Positions 47,621 through 59,223 of a stretch of 64,000 nt of DNA are shown here, piece by piece (positions within the stretch are counted from its first letter, which is position 1; every line of letters begins with the position of its first letter). Origin of the DNA: Apostichopus japonicus (taxonomy: Eukaryota; Echinodermata; Holothuroidea; Aspidochirotida; Stichopodidae); the NCBI RefSeq assembly GCF_037975245.1, contig NC_092579.1, positions 26,081,166 through 26,145,165 on the forward strand. The letters run 5' to 3'. The position numbers and the translations under genes are program-made. The notes beneath the pieces were generated by a model. The model was not told the DNA's origin. It worked only from the letters and a program-made list of their open reading frames with translations, and did not search any database.

Positions 47621-48302
47621 GGTGACATCCCTATGTTCCGACGTCTCTATGTTCCGACGTCTCTATGTTCCGACAAATTGTTTGGACTCAATTGTTTTTG
47701 ACCAAAATTTTTTCGGACCCAATTTTTTTTTGGAGACTCAAATCTTTTTGGTCCCCCATTTTTCGGACCAAATTTTTTGGGGGGACTTAATTTTTTGGGC
47801 CCCAAATTTTTTGGGACCCATTTTTTTTGGGGGGACTCAATTTTTTTGGACCAACATTTTTTCTGACCTACCTTTTTGGGGGACACAAATTTTTTGGACG
47901 CACCAAATTTTTTTCAGGAAAAAAAGGGCCCAAAGTTTGTTATGACCCAAATAGTGCTTGTGACCGAAAAATGCTTGTGACCCGAAATTTAATTGTTTGT
48001 ACTCAAATTTTTTGGGACCAAAATCAGTTTGGTCAAAAAAATTTGGGTCCGAAAAAAGTTGGTCCGAAAACATGTTGGTGTCAAAAATTTTGGTCCAAAA
48101 AAAATTTGGTCATAAAAATATATTGGTCTAAAATAATTTTGGTCCGAAAAAGTTGGTCTGAAAACATGTTGGTCAACAATTTTGGTCCAAAACAAATTGA
48201 GTCCGAAAAAATTGTCGGAACATAGAGACGTCGGAACATAGAGATGTCGGAACTGGATAGAGACGTCGAAACATAGAGACGTCGGAACATAGAGATGTAA
48301 CC
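47621..48302. mobile_element. Foldback element built of degenerate short repeats
   Basis: A 682-bp inverted structure. The left end reads GGTGACATCCCTATGTTCCG and the right end, inverted, GGTTACATCTCTATGTTCCG. Each end has tandem 16-bp units GTCTCTATGTTCCGAC, about three on the left and five on the right, inverted. Inside, the left half is a degenerate array of ~17-bp GGACCAAAATTTTTTC-like units. The right half is the same array inverted (GGTCCAAAATTATTTTG-like). Flanking GTAAAACC (47613-47620) and TTAAAACC (48303-48310) match at 7 of 8 bases, suggesting an 8-bp target duplication. Frames on both strands read F/G/P/K-rich low-complexity peptide and are not genes. Confidence 0.75.
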
Positions 48303-48393
48303 TTAAAACCTAATCTACACAAGCTGCTGTGTAATGTTACCAGCAGAAAAAGAACCATCTGTTCAGGGAAGAGACAACTGCTATAACTGCTGG

Positions 48394-49153
48394 CTCAGCA
48401 CACCAGTCCTCAGCACACCAGTGCTCAGCACACCAGTACTCAGGACACCAGTACTCAGCACACCAGTACTCAGCACACCAGTACTCAGGACACCAGTACT
48501 CAGCACACCAATGCTCAGCACACCAATGCTCAGGACACCAGTGCTCAGCACACCAGTACTCAGCACACCAGTACTCAGCACACCAGTACTCAGCACACCA
48601 GTACTCAGCACACCAGTGCTCAGCACTCCAGTGCTCAGCACACCAGTGCTCAGCACACCAGTACTCAGGACACCAGTACTCAGGACACCAGTACTCAGGA
48701 CACCAGTGCTCAGCACACCAGTACTCAGCACACCAGTGCTCAGCACACCAGTACTCAGGACACCAGTACTCAGGACATCAGTACTCAGCACACCAATGCT
48801 CAGCACACCAATGCTCAGCACACCAGTGCTCAGCACACCAGTGCTCAGGACACCAGTACTCAGCACACCAGTACTCAGCACACCAGTACTCAGCACACCA
48901 GTACTCAGCACACCAGTGCTCAGGACACCAGTGCTCAGCACACCAGTGCTCAGCACACCAGTGCTCAGCACACCAGTGCTCAGCACACCAGTGCTCAGCA
49001 CACCAGTGCTCAGCACACCAGTGCTCAGGACACCAGTACTCAGCACACCAGTACTCAGCACACCAGTACTCAGCACACCAGTGCTCAGCATACCAGTGCT
49101 CAGCACACCAGTACTCAGGTCACCAGTACTCAGGTCACCAGTACTCAGCACAC
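48394..49153. repeat. 15-bp minisatellite, ~50 copies
   Basis: Unit CTCAGCACACCAGTA with variants at three positions: CAGCAC or CAGGAC, CCAGT or CCAAT, and GTACT or GTGCT. The 15-bp period stays exact over ~760 bp, so a plus-strand frame (48334-49167) reads (LSTPV)n and a minus-strand frame (48381-49151) reads (VLSTG)n. Both are open because of periodicity; there is no independent sign of translation. Variant types are mixed along the array without a simple longer period that I could detect. Confidence 0.95.
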
Positions 49154-52100
49154 AAAAAAAACAATAGGGCTCTTGTATTCACTTTTAGGTTGTGCAATAT
49201 ACCAAGTATGATGTTATAACTACCATACTTCTCCAGCTATTTAATGCACACTTCGTCAAGGTGTACCACACACGCCAAATACACACCACTATACTATTGC
49301 ATTGATTCCATTTCCAACATTATAAAGTTAAATTTAATCACTTTATACAAAAATGTAGGAAAGTGTACAGCATAATTATCATGGAAAGGTTATCCTTATA
49401 GCAAGTTAACTAAAATTGCAGACCAATTTGGTAAGAACAATGTTTGAGATTTTTCTTAAATTGAAAGGAAAAAATTGTTTTTGACATAATAAACTTAAAA
49501 AATCTTGAGTTTATTAGGCCATTTATTTTTTTAGAGGATAGTTCATTTGAAATCATTTAAAGAAAATGACAGCCTTGGGGTTTGGCAATGAACACATACT
49601 ACAGAATAATATTCTAATAACATCTGTTAAGCAACTAGTCAGAAAAAAAATATTTCCCTGAAATTTCAAGAATATCTTTTCTTGTGCACTATGTATAATA
49701 ATAAGTAACCACATGTTTGCTTTACAACAACAAGGGCGCTGAAAATCTTTTTTAAAAGGGAAGCAGCAGCACGAGTCACAGGGGAATGCACCATTATTCT
49801 ATTTATGTAGTACCTGAGCCAGAAAAGTATTCTGCAACTTAAAATAATGCTTGATAATACTGAGTATGGACCAATTTTTACTGAAGGAATTTCACAATTT
49901 TCAACATCTGCTATCAAATCTTTATGACTTCTAGCTATCTGTTTCATGTTCAACAGAATGAACAGTATCAGTTATATAACAAATTTACATTGTGTCCTGT
50001 TCAAAGTTGAAAACCTTTCCCTCTATTACGGATTAATTTGTCATCTTTGAAGTGACAAAGTGTCGCCAGTTTCACCCTACTTACAGGGTCAAAATTAGAT
50101 GAAAATTGATCAAACTGAGACACCAACCTAGATAATTTGCTGAATCAAGTATTGGGTAATTAATCATTCCATAGAATTATAGACACAAACAAGTTCTCAT
50201 CATGGCATTAATCATCGCATGCACATTTTCAAAATGTATGTTCACTATTTGAAAAGACAAAATATGAATGTGACTAAACATGATATTTGACGTTAGTTGA
50301 TGTTTAAAGGATTTCAGAATATTAGAATGATGAATACCCAAATCAGCTACTTAAAGGAGCATTCCATTGTGACACTGTAGGTACAAAATACCTATACAAA
50401 AGATCTGGTTGTTGTTGCATTGCTAAAACAATCATATTGATGAAAGTGGGAGTTGTGTGTTAAGCCTTAGTATAAATATCAGTAGGATATTATAAAAAAC
50501 ATACAGGTTCAGTTAATCCATGTTTTACTGCATAGTTTACTATAAGCTACTATAATCACCACAAGTTGAACTTAACCTTCTTATGTATCATCATGCATCG
50601 CAACAAATACAAAAACTGTTAATTTGTGTTTTAAGGAAAAGCACACACACAAGACCATGTTTAAAGGAGAATTAATAAACATCAGGCATTTTACCAAATA
50701 ATTCCAATGCAGAAGCATACCTTGGAGCCATGCTTGACATGCCATCACAATCTTGAAATTGTGAGTCTAATTTTACATACTGATTTTTGGTACATTTGGT
50801 GTACATGGGTATTGTAAATGTCTCATGCACCTCTCTATAAAAATGCTTTAGCATATTTTGAAGTAAGAATGTCTCTCCTCAAGAATTTAAAGTCAGTACC
50901 AACTCTACTAAGCAGGAACATGCTATACAAAAGTGCTTGTCCAGAAATTATATTCTTTCAAACATATATACTCCCCAATACAGCACATATCACAAATTTT
51001 ACTTCATTTTTATACAATTAAAATTCATGTAGCATACTGTACCGACTGAGCTCTTTGAAATTACAGTCACATTTTCTCTGTTATTGTCTTTAATCCGAAA
51101 AATGTCTTAAACTTTCAAAGTGTGGAAAGTGTTTGACAAGAGTAATTATGTAATATCAACAAAGTGTATCCTGACCAAGTCTGAATAAACCCACAAATAT
51201 GATTGCTTGAATACTTCACAAAAACTACTTGGCCTAATATAGTGAAAAGTTGAAAACCCAGTGGCATACATGTAAGATACTTGCCATCTTGTTACATCAT
51301 AACAAATTTCGTCACCCTCATAAAGAAAGAGAACCTTTGTTAATGCACTTGAAAAAGGGAATTGTGAGGAAGAAAAACAAAGAAGAGGGAAATTAAACAC
51401 TTATCAACTAAGACAGAAGAAGAAGACTGAAAGACAAGCAGTCAAATTAGAGAGTAACAGATCATACAATGATCTCTCTTGAGATTCAATCAGACCTCAA
51501 CGAGCATCATTGAATGTCATCAACAAGCATCGTTGAATGTCACATGCATGTTCTGTTTGAGTCCATTGACAGCTGTCTCAGTAAATGAGGCCAAATCAGG
51601 AATGATACCTGTATCTCCCCATCAAGAAACTTAACACAACTGAACAAAAGACTTTGTATTATTATACTACATACATACATGCATCTAGTCTGCAGTGGAT
51701 GTTATTACCAGTTGCCAGCATTTAAATCTCAAATTCTAGTTACAATCAATGACAACTAAATACCTTTCTTTATTAAAAAGAATTTACCCCTTATTTGCAT
51801 TGCACAAGGATATGAGATATAGCTATTGATGGACAACTGTGCAGTTTTCTCTGTTGATATATTTAGATATGTTGAGAATAATTGAGACTCTATCGAACTC
51901 TTTGCTATTGATTTCTTGTCCATAAAGAGCAGGTGGGCGGGATGACACCGTCAGACTCGCTCATGTTACATTTCAACCTGCCATATCACAGAAAGGTTAA
52001 TAAACACAACTCCAAACTACCTTCAAAACATTGACTTCTCTTCTAAGTTCAACATGCAGGCAACAAATACCAGGAAAAAGCCAATACCGGCTTATTGAGG

Positions 52101-53009
52101 TTTAAAACAGTCTGGAATAATTTAGATGCCAATTGTTAATGTTGTTAATTAGCCATTTGCATCCATAGGCATTCCAACAAGCAACATTCATTGGTCAATG
52201 CATTTGGGTAGAAATGTTTTGTGTATATTCAAACAATGGCTAAGTCACCCATAAGATGACCACTGACCTTCTAGTCCCAAATTCCCAAAACAATTTGCTA
52301 CTCAGCAAAATGGTGAATATCCACTGACATCTGTGAAAGGGAAACTATTTCCTGTATGCCCAGCAACGAATCCACATTGAGAGGGAATTCTTAGACACAA
52401 AAGTTATTTATTACTGGTGATTCATGAATATACTCTTATAAGCATCTACCATATAAGCAGACTTGAAGCAAAGAGCTCCTTGACCTTGGGTTGTAGTTGT
52501 AATAAAACCTAGAGTATTATTCAAGTTGACAGTGCTATTGATCAAACTGATCTGAGATACTGTACCTTCCTAGACTTTTACATGAAATGAGTAAGTTATG
52601 AATTTGATGCAATTCATATTCTCAACATCTTTCAACAGACATCTTTCATTTTAGTATCAATCACATGTGAAATGTATATTGAAAAATTTAAAACATGTTC
52701 CACTTTTAGTACATTACTTACATTGCAGCTTGACAAGTCTCAAAGTTGATGGGTTTTTATTCGATTTTAAGGTCAAGGAGTATCAAACCCATTTATACCA
52801 AAATCTCAACAAGCTATAGGGTTATGTGATATTATTAAACATTACCAAAAGTGAACTTGAAGCAAACAGGTGTGATGTCATAGCTGGACACTGACAAATA
52901 ATGTTTTGTATTTTCTTTATTTTCCAGTCTATTGATTTGATCTTGGATTGGATATGGTAACTAGTTTATGTAAAAGGGATTTAAAGTTTATAAAATACCA
53001 ATACCTATG
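49154..53009. other. Unassigned 3.9-kb non-coding stretch
   Basis: AT-rich DNA with no recognised gene, tandem array or paired inverted ends. TTAAAGGAGCATTCCATTG at about 50353 looks like one end of a TTAA-type MITE, but no partner was found. Open frames of 60-95 codons are unsupported. Confidence 0.4.
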
Positions 53010-53013
53010 GTAC

Positions 53014-54226
53014 TGTAACGACAAGTCAAAGCTCATTGTTTGTCGTTAGCGTTAACAAGTATTTTCTCCAATCAATTGTTTTAACTTGGGTTGATTCTTT
53101 ACATTATTAGACGCTTTACGGGAATTGTTTGTTAGATAAAATCTTATAAGGGGTGTCACTTGCTTGATTTATGAACAACTGTTAAGGGGAAACTCTCTCT
53201 TGTTGACCGATTTTGGAGGTTACTGAGTAGGACGTCTAGTTTACGTTCCGCGGGGCCAAAAATGTTAGGTCTGGGTAAATCTTAACCAGCACGCATGTCG
53301 TATTTAATCATGTTTTATTGGTTGATGGTTGTAGACTGGGCGTGGTTTTTGTTACAAGTAGGGTTAAGTGTAGGTTCACACGTTGTAGGTATAGGAAGTA
53401 GTTTCTGTTTAAAAGCAACTGCGGGCTCGGACGAGGGGCGGTTCCCGGCTCGGAATAGGAGGGGTAGAACGATTCTGACCATGAGTTAGGAGACGAACGA
53501 GTCATCTATTGGCAAAAACAGTGGTGGAACAGCCCAGGAAGTCGGATCGGACGACGAGTAAAATAACCTAGAAGACCAGGTTCAACACTTCGGTTCGACT
53601 GCGCCGCAGTTCACCAATCCGCCGACTGCGCCGCCGATCACCGATCCGCGCCGCAGTTCACCAATCCGCCGACTGCGCTGCAGTTCACCAATCTGCGCTG
53701 CCGATCACCAATCCGCGCCGCAGTTCAGCAATCCGCCAACTGCGCCGCCGATCACCAATCCGCGCCGCAGTTCACCAATCCGCCGACCGCGCCGCAGTTC
53801 ACCATTCCGCCGACTGCGCCGCTGTTCACGATTCCGCCAACTGCGCCGCTGTTTACCATTCCTCCGACTGCGCCGCTGTTCACCATTCCGCCAACTGCGC
53901 CGCAGTTCATCAATCCGCCAACTGCGCCGCTGTTTACCATAGCCCAATCTTCAGCGCCGAAGTCTATTGTTCTGCCCTCCGTGTCGAGACCTGCCATTAG
54001 TAATGTACTGTGTTGTATTTAACTTCACCGACCTCTGAGCATGTGTTAAAACTTGCTTTCATATTTAATAATTGCCTCTGTAATGCACGACCACTGAGCA
54101 CCATCTTGACATGTATATAGATCATAAATAAACGGGAAACTTTAATATCTCCTGTCGACAGCCTCATTCCTGTGTTCCTGCATTTCCACTCTTCTTTGCG
54201 CTCACCACCGAGGACGGCGCATTACA
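53014..54226 (+). mobile_element. Solo LTR of an LTR retrotransposon
   Basis: A 1213-bp segment starting TGTAACGACAAG and ending GGCGCATTACA, so it has TG...CA ends with short inverted termini (TGTAACG / TGTAATG). It is flanked by a perfect 4-bp duplication GTAC (53010-53013 and 54227-54230). AATAAA at 54127-54132 lies ~94 bp before the end and would be the polyadenylation signal, giving plus-strand orientation. A GC-rich 27-bp array lies within. No primer-binding site, gag or pol follows, so this is a solo LTR left by recombination. Ty3/Gypsy is the likeliest group from the TSD size and terminus, but that is inference. Confidence 0.8.
53590..53942. repeat. 27-bp GC-rich array inside the solo LTR
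   Basis: Irregular tandem repeats of GCGCCGCTGTTCACCATTCC, then GCCAACT, with variants CAGTTCACCAATCC and CCGATCACCAATCC. Some units are shortened to 18-24 bp in the left part; the right part is regular at 27 bp. Minus-strand frames read repetitive (GAVGGMVNS)-like or R-rich peptides, produced by the periodicity. Confidence 0.9.
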
Positions 54227-54299
54227 GTACATTCACATCATGGATGTCCAATTGTGGAGTATAAAATTAGACGTAAAATTTAAAGGAAAACAAAACATT

Positions 54300-54525
54300 A
54301 TTTATCAGTGTGTATAGTAACTATGCTATGGATATAGTACATATATCCAGTTCTATATATAGTATAAAGAATATGCAGTAACTGTGCCATGGATAAAATA
54401 AATATATCCAGCTCTATATAGTATAAAGAATATGCAGTAACTGTGCCATGGATATATTAAATTTATCCAGCTCTATATACTATAAAGAATATAATATATA
54501 GTAATTGTGCTATGGATATCATAGG
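54300..54525. repeat. ~66-bp tandem repeat, 3+ copies
   Basis: Units contain AGTAACTGTGCCATGGATA, ATATATCCAGCTCTATATAG and TATAAAGAATATGC. A further 1.5 copies lie at about 57050-57160, so the family has two loci within 3 kb. Confidence 0.88.
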
Positions 54526-54749
54526 GTCATTCCGTCTTTGGCAGTCAATAACTCAAAACGTGTCACATTGGAAAATTTGATAACTTTTTCTAGAAGAAAT
54601 ATAGTACCACCCCATTTTCCAACAAATATCAGTAGGGTATTTAGCCTGAATTTTGAATGAAAATCCTCACAGTTTGGGATTTTAAAAAAAAAATTGGCCT
54701 GTTTCTGGTATTCCTCATGTTTTTGAGCCTGGTTATTGTACTTAAAGGT

Positions 54750-55150
54750 CAAATTTAATTCAATACTGTGCAGATTTCAATGTCATATAAAACAAAATGG
54801 TATTTGCAATGTACTGTATGGTTCTAATTTAATTCACTTAATTAAAAGATTTTAATGATAAATTGGTGTCAATTATGTATACAAGAACAGAATGTATTAT
54901 TAATTCACATATGTGCAAAACATGTTAGAAACACTTCAAAGTACAGCCTGGATATTTTACTTTATATAAGTCATTCAATTCAATACTGTACAGATTTCAA
55001 TGGCATCATATACACAAAATATTATTTGCAATGTGCTGTCTGTTTCTGGTTTAATTAATGTAATTAAAAGACCTTACTGTTAAATGAATGCCAATCAATA
55101 CATGTACATGTAGAGAGAGTATTATTAATTCAAATGTGCAAAACATTATT
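54750..55150. repeat. ~220-bp tandem duplication
   Basis: AATTCAATACTGTGCAGATT at ~54757 is matched by AATTCAATACTGTACAGATT at ~54977. The two copies share TATTTGCAATGTACTGT, TTAATTAAAAGA and AATTCA-ATGTGCAAAAC blocks over ~175 bp, with substantial divergence. A partial third end (AATTCAAATGTGCAAATAC) is near 55185. Confidence 0.8.
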
Positions 55151-55207
55151 ATGATTTTATATCTTTGTATATCAAAGTATTTTTAATTCAAATGTGCAAA
55201 TACATAA

Positions 55208-55445
55208 GGGAGTGTTAGCTCAGTGGTTATTGCTGGTGCCTTTCAATCATAAGGTCTTGAGTTAGAGTCACTCCAAGATTAATGTACGTCGTCCAGTTAC
55301 AGAGTTGTTGACAATTTACAATTCATAATCATGGACGTTAAATATGAATCTAAGAGACTGACTTCGGTCAGCTTGCGGCTTTGATAAGCCAATGATGGCT
55401 TCTTCGCGAGGTTCCTGCTTGCAAGAGGATCTAAAATACATACAC
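55208..55445 (+). mobile_element. tRNA-derived SINE
   Basis: The head GGGAGTGTTAGCTCAGTGGT matches a tRNA acceptor/D-arm with a good Pol III A box (TAGCTCAGTGG). A degraded B box AGTTAGAGTCACTCC follows at about 55261. The ~165-bp body (GGACGTTAAATATGAATCTA, then GACTTCGGTCAGCTTGCGGC and GCTTGCAAGAGGATC) is unlike tRNA. It ends in an ATACATACA-type tail. AAATACATA occurs just before the head and at the tail, a plausible target duplication. The body may be one of the conserved central domains of animal SINEs, but I cannot assign which. No functional tRNA: the cloverleaf is imperfect. Confidence 0.7.
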
Positions 55446-55624
55446 GCATACATACACTTGTGAAACACTTCAAAGTACAGTATACAAAAAAAAACAACTT
55501 TACACAAAATTGTATATGAACCACACAATGTACAACCCAACATTGATTACATGTTTTCTCCATGTTCACTTGATTGCTGAGATGGGTTTACTGGGGTACT
55601 GTAATCAATACAGTAGATGTAAAT

Positions 55625-56042
55625 CAGGGTTGTCCAACCTTTTGCAGAGGAGGGCCACATGGAATGATTATGATGAAGGAGGGGGCCGCATGAACCCTAC
55701 GCTCGATTTTTCGATGTTTTGCCCGAAGCCCAAGGCAACACCATGTGAGCACTGCACGTGGAGCGCACTGAATTATTTTCCTTCCTGATAAAACAGGTGA
55801 ATACAGTGCAGCCGCCCCCTCCGCTGAGAAAGTGTCACACAAACTGACCTGTATGCAGATTTTGGACCCAGAAGGTTCGACTGATTGATTATATAGCTTC
55901 AAATTGTTATCAATAAATTTGCTCACTAAAATTTCGCACCGTAGAGCATCTCTGGCGAGCCGGACGCAACCCTGCGGCGGGCCGGACGCAACCCTGCTGC
56001 GGGCCGGACTGTGGCCCGCGGGCCGTAGGTTGGACAACCCTA
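55625..56042. mobile_element. hAT-type MITE with perfect 8-bp target duplication
   Basis: A 418-bp element starting CAGGGTTGTCCAACCTTTTG and ending GTAGGTTGGACAACCCTA. Its termini are inverted repeats of the CAGGG...CCCT type seen in hAT transposons. ATGTAAAT flanks it exactly on both sides (55617-55624 and 56043-56050). The right part has duplicated GCCGGACGCAACCCTGC motifs. There is no transposase. Open frames across it (for example 55624-56058 minus) are artefacts. Confidence 0.93.
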
Positions 56043-56050
56043 ATGTAAAT

Positions 56051-58413
56051 GTATCCACTTATCTTACAGTTCAAATTGTTAAACATTAACAAAAGTACCA
56101 GATACACAGGTGTCAGATTAAACCTTTCAATTGTTTTTAACCCATTCATAAATTGAGGAAGGTGGGAAACAGGAACGACTTTCACAACAAAAGCTTCAGA
56201 TTCATTTTGCAAAGAACGGTTAGCCTTGCGTACTACTCAAAATACAAGCGCCATTGCATGTAGCATCGTCTCAAGCTGTTTCTATGATGGATGCACTTAC
56301 ACCATTTGAAGGTACTTAAATAAGGGTTTGGTTTGGTTAGGATCTTTTTGGATAAGGACAATGAGTGACAATGTTTACACCTAGCACTAATGTACTCTGT
56401 ACATTATTATGTTATTTTGTCCAGGTCAAACAATTCAAAATAAGGATTACAATGCTTTCATGTTATATATTTGTAAGTTGTGTAGAGCTAAATTTTGCGC
56501 TGAATTTTGCATTTTGGTCACGGTCGCAAAATAGCGAGTACTTTTATAAATATTTCAGTGACGAGGCCTTAAAACCTGAAAACCATAATTTCTCATAGTA
56601 GAAATCATGGATACTTTTCATACAATATAGATTTGCCATATTGAGTACAAGGACCTGTTGCTTGAGAGGTCAAATCTCATTGAGGTCACCAGAGGACAAA
56701 CTCTGAAAACCCTTTTACACGATATCTAACGATGGGAATTGTGGATACTTCTCATACTTAGTGTGTGGATGCATCACATTGTTTACAAGACCATCCTATT
56801 GCTTTTGGTGGAGGTGTGTATTGCAACGTACAGTAGACTGACCTGCGTTTTTCATGCCATAGCTTACTTGTACATCAAAATAGTTGTTCGGGCCATTTAT
56901 ATTGTGACAGCTATTTCTGGTTAACAAGCAGAAGTCTAGTGCAATGACGTCATCGAAACATCAATGAATTTTGCATTCTGGATGATATGGCGCGCTTTGC
57001 GCAAGATCAGTCCGTAAATAATACTAAAATGTACCGATTTAGCATTGTAAGTCTATATAGTATAAAGAATACAGTAACTGTGCCATGGATTCAATAAATA
57101 TATAGCAGCTCTATATATGATATAAAGAAAATAAAGTTACAGTGCCTTGGATATACTTCGTTTAATATTCAGCCTTGCAAGGACACTTGAACCATTTTAT
57201 GAGTAGCTAGGATGTTCCATTCATCACAGTTATTGGGGTCAGCCAGTTTTCCCTCAGGTGCAAAATATTCTCAAAGATAATATGTATGATTTATGCATAC
57301 TTCCACACAAAATTAAGCCTTGGGATTTTAAAGTGATACTAAAAACAGTATAATTTCCTATCCAACATCACAATGATACTTTCAAATGATGACACATCAT
57401 TAGTCTTTGAAGGTCATAGCCCAATTAACAAATCTCCCGTCTGGTTTTCACAATATTCACTTTTAAAAATTTTCCTGGATGTGCCATTAAGGCCATACAT
57501 GACGACTATCTGAGTTACTACTGCTTATATGCTCTTCATTTGTTTTACATATTCTAATTAACGAGGCATTCATAGACCATTAACTCCATATAAAACAGAC
57601 AAGATACTGCATACCGCACTGAACAAGATACATCTTGTATTATTACCTGTGATGATTTACATTGGTAGTCATCATACACTACTTCAAGGCGGCATAACCC
57701 ATGGAATGCATCATATGATAAAAACAATTAATTTAACATAATGAATGACATCATCAAGAATAGTTGTTTATGAAATCAACAAACCAGTCGTTTGCCTACT
57801 GCTCAAGACTGGATTTGCTAGCGTTGCAATAACAATTATTTGTCATCAGTTTAATGTTACGTTAGTATACTGTAGATCAATATTATCTATACTACTACTA
57901 CACACTTTCATGATCGCAGAATCACAGAATGCCATAAAGAACCTTTTTCATTTTTCTGTTTTTTTTTTTTTGGCAATAAAACTTAGTATCTGTTTCAAAT
58001 CTGAATTTACTTTAAATAACATTGAAAACGAAGTGAGATCCCAGTGAGTGCCTCATTGGTTCAATAAACATTAGGAACTACCTGCTTCTCAGCTTCTGCA
58101 CATTGGTAGGCCTGTATTTATTTGATATTTTATCAATATCAGATCAAGTTGTATGCACAGTTCTGCTGTAAAATTATACATTTGCATGAGTATATCAAGA
58201 CTGAGTTGCAATTTATTATGTTCACATATGTCATAAAAAGAAAATCTACTACTTTTACAATGAACAGTTAACTGCTACCAATAGTTTACCTATGAAACTG
58301 ATTGTATCAGTAACCGATCAAACCTACACATATGTTGTGGATTAGTTGCTATAACTTTATCCTAAACATTATTTTAAGATGCTTCATATCCACTTTTAGC
58401 AAGCTCACACATC
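56051..58413. other. Unassigned stretch; includes a satellite-like fragment at 57.05 kb
   Basis: AT-rich DNA. A 1.5-copy segment of the ~66-bp repeat from 54.3 kb lies at about 57050-57160. Two related ~130-bp segments containing AATCATGGATACTTTTCATAC and GAATTGTGGATACTTCTCATAC lie near 56604 and 56737. No gene recognised. Confidence 0.45.
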
Positions 58414-59223
58414 TTAAAGCAGCATTTTGCGTCCTTTTCTATGATTTTTGTCAGCCTCACTGACTCCACTATGCCATAACGTCATACATAACTAGCTTAT
58501 CTATTTATATTTTACTTCAAATGGTGGCATAAAAGTCGAAAAAATTGCAACTTTCAACTTTGTTGTTCTCCAAGATATTTTCCGTTGGGAACCCAATAAA
58601 CCTCGCCCATAATATGAATATTTAAACACTACGAACGTCATTGACAGATACGTAATATAACACCACGCTTGATTTGTGTACAGTCTATATGGCAGAGTTG
58701 CATAACAACTCACTGGTTGTACCAACGCAAAGTGTTGAATCTATTTTTAGCAACGGCTCATAACTAAACCTACATCTCTGATTGGTTGAATTCAAACTAG
58801 TGGGTTTGGGAACTGAATGCGATTAATTTTGCATGTGCAATACTCGCCAATTAACGTTTTTGGCAGGGAAAAACTTGGCTAATATCTTAATTTGCTGTTT
58901 TGTGATTTGATGTATGTAAAAAACTCGATGGACATGTCAAAAAAGTAGAAAACGGCGACCAAACGCAAAATGCTCATGAATAAACATACTATTCACTGAT
59001 TGGTGGAATTCAAACTAGTGGATTTGGAGATATGAAAACTTTGTCGAGGACACTTTTACTCGTTGTCGACATAAATCGTTAATTACTCGCTAATTAACGC
59101 TCTTGGCAGGGTGAAACTTGGATGGTATCTTAGTTTGCTGTTTTATGATTGATACATCTAAAAAAATCGATACACATGTTAAAAAGGTGGAAAAAAGCGG
59201 CCCAACGCAAAATGCTGCTTTAA
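58414..59223. mobile_element. TTAA-flanked MITE with AGCAGCATTTTGCG ends
   Basis: An 810-bp element: TTAAAGCAGCATTTTGCGT at the left and ACGCAAAATGCTGCTTTAA at the right, with TTAA at both borders. The right ~220 bp is tandemly duplicated: about 58774-58974 and 58995-59216 share GATTGGT-GAATTCAAACTAG, CTTGGCAGGG-type, and GAAAAC/GGCG...CGCAAAATGCT blocks. Thus an internal copy of the terminal motif survives at about 58964. Non-autonomous. Confidence 0.85.

Noticed and set aside
47622-47945. 107-codon ORF of FFGP/FWxxIF-rich peptide
   Set aside because: It is a translation of degenerate T-rich microrepeats inside the foldback element; the opposite strand is also open.
48334-49167. 277-codon ORF encoding (LSTPV)n as a structural or mucin-like protein
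   Set aside because: It is open only because of the exact 15-bp period. The opposite strand is equally open, and no signal peptide, splice context or non-repetitive coding flank is visible.
50353-50375. Another TTAA MITE starting TTAAAGGAGCATTCC
   Set aside because: No inverted partner end was found within several kilobases.
53705-53997. Minus-strand GAVGG/RRSW repeat ORFs as silk- or antifreeze-like proteins
   Set aside because: They arise from the 27-bp array within a solo LTR, and two frames are open at once because the period is a multiple of three.
55208-55280. Functional tRNA gene
   Set aside because: The anticodon arm does not form a standard 5-bp stem with a 7-nt loop and the B box is degraded. 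The long non-tRNA body fits a SINE.
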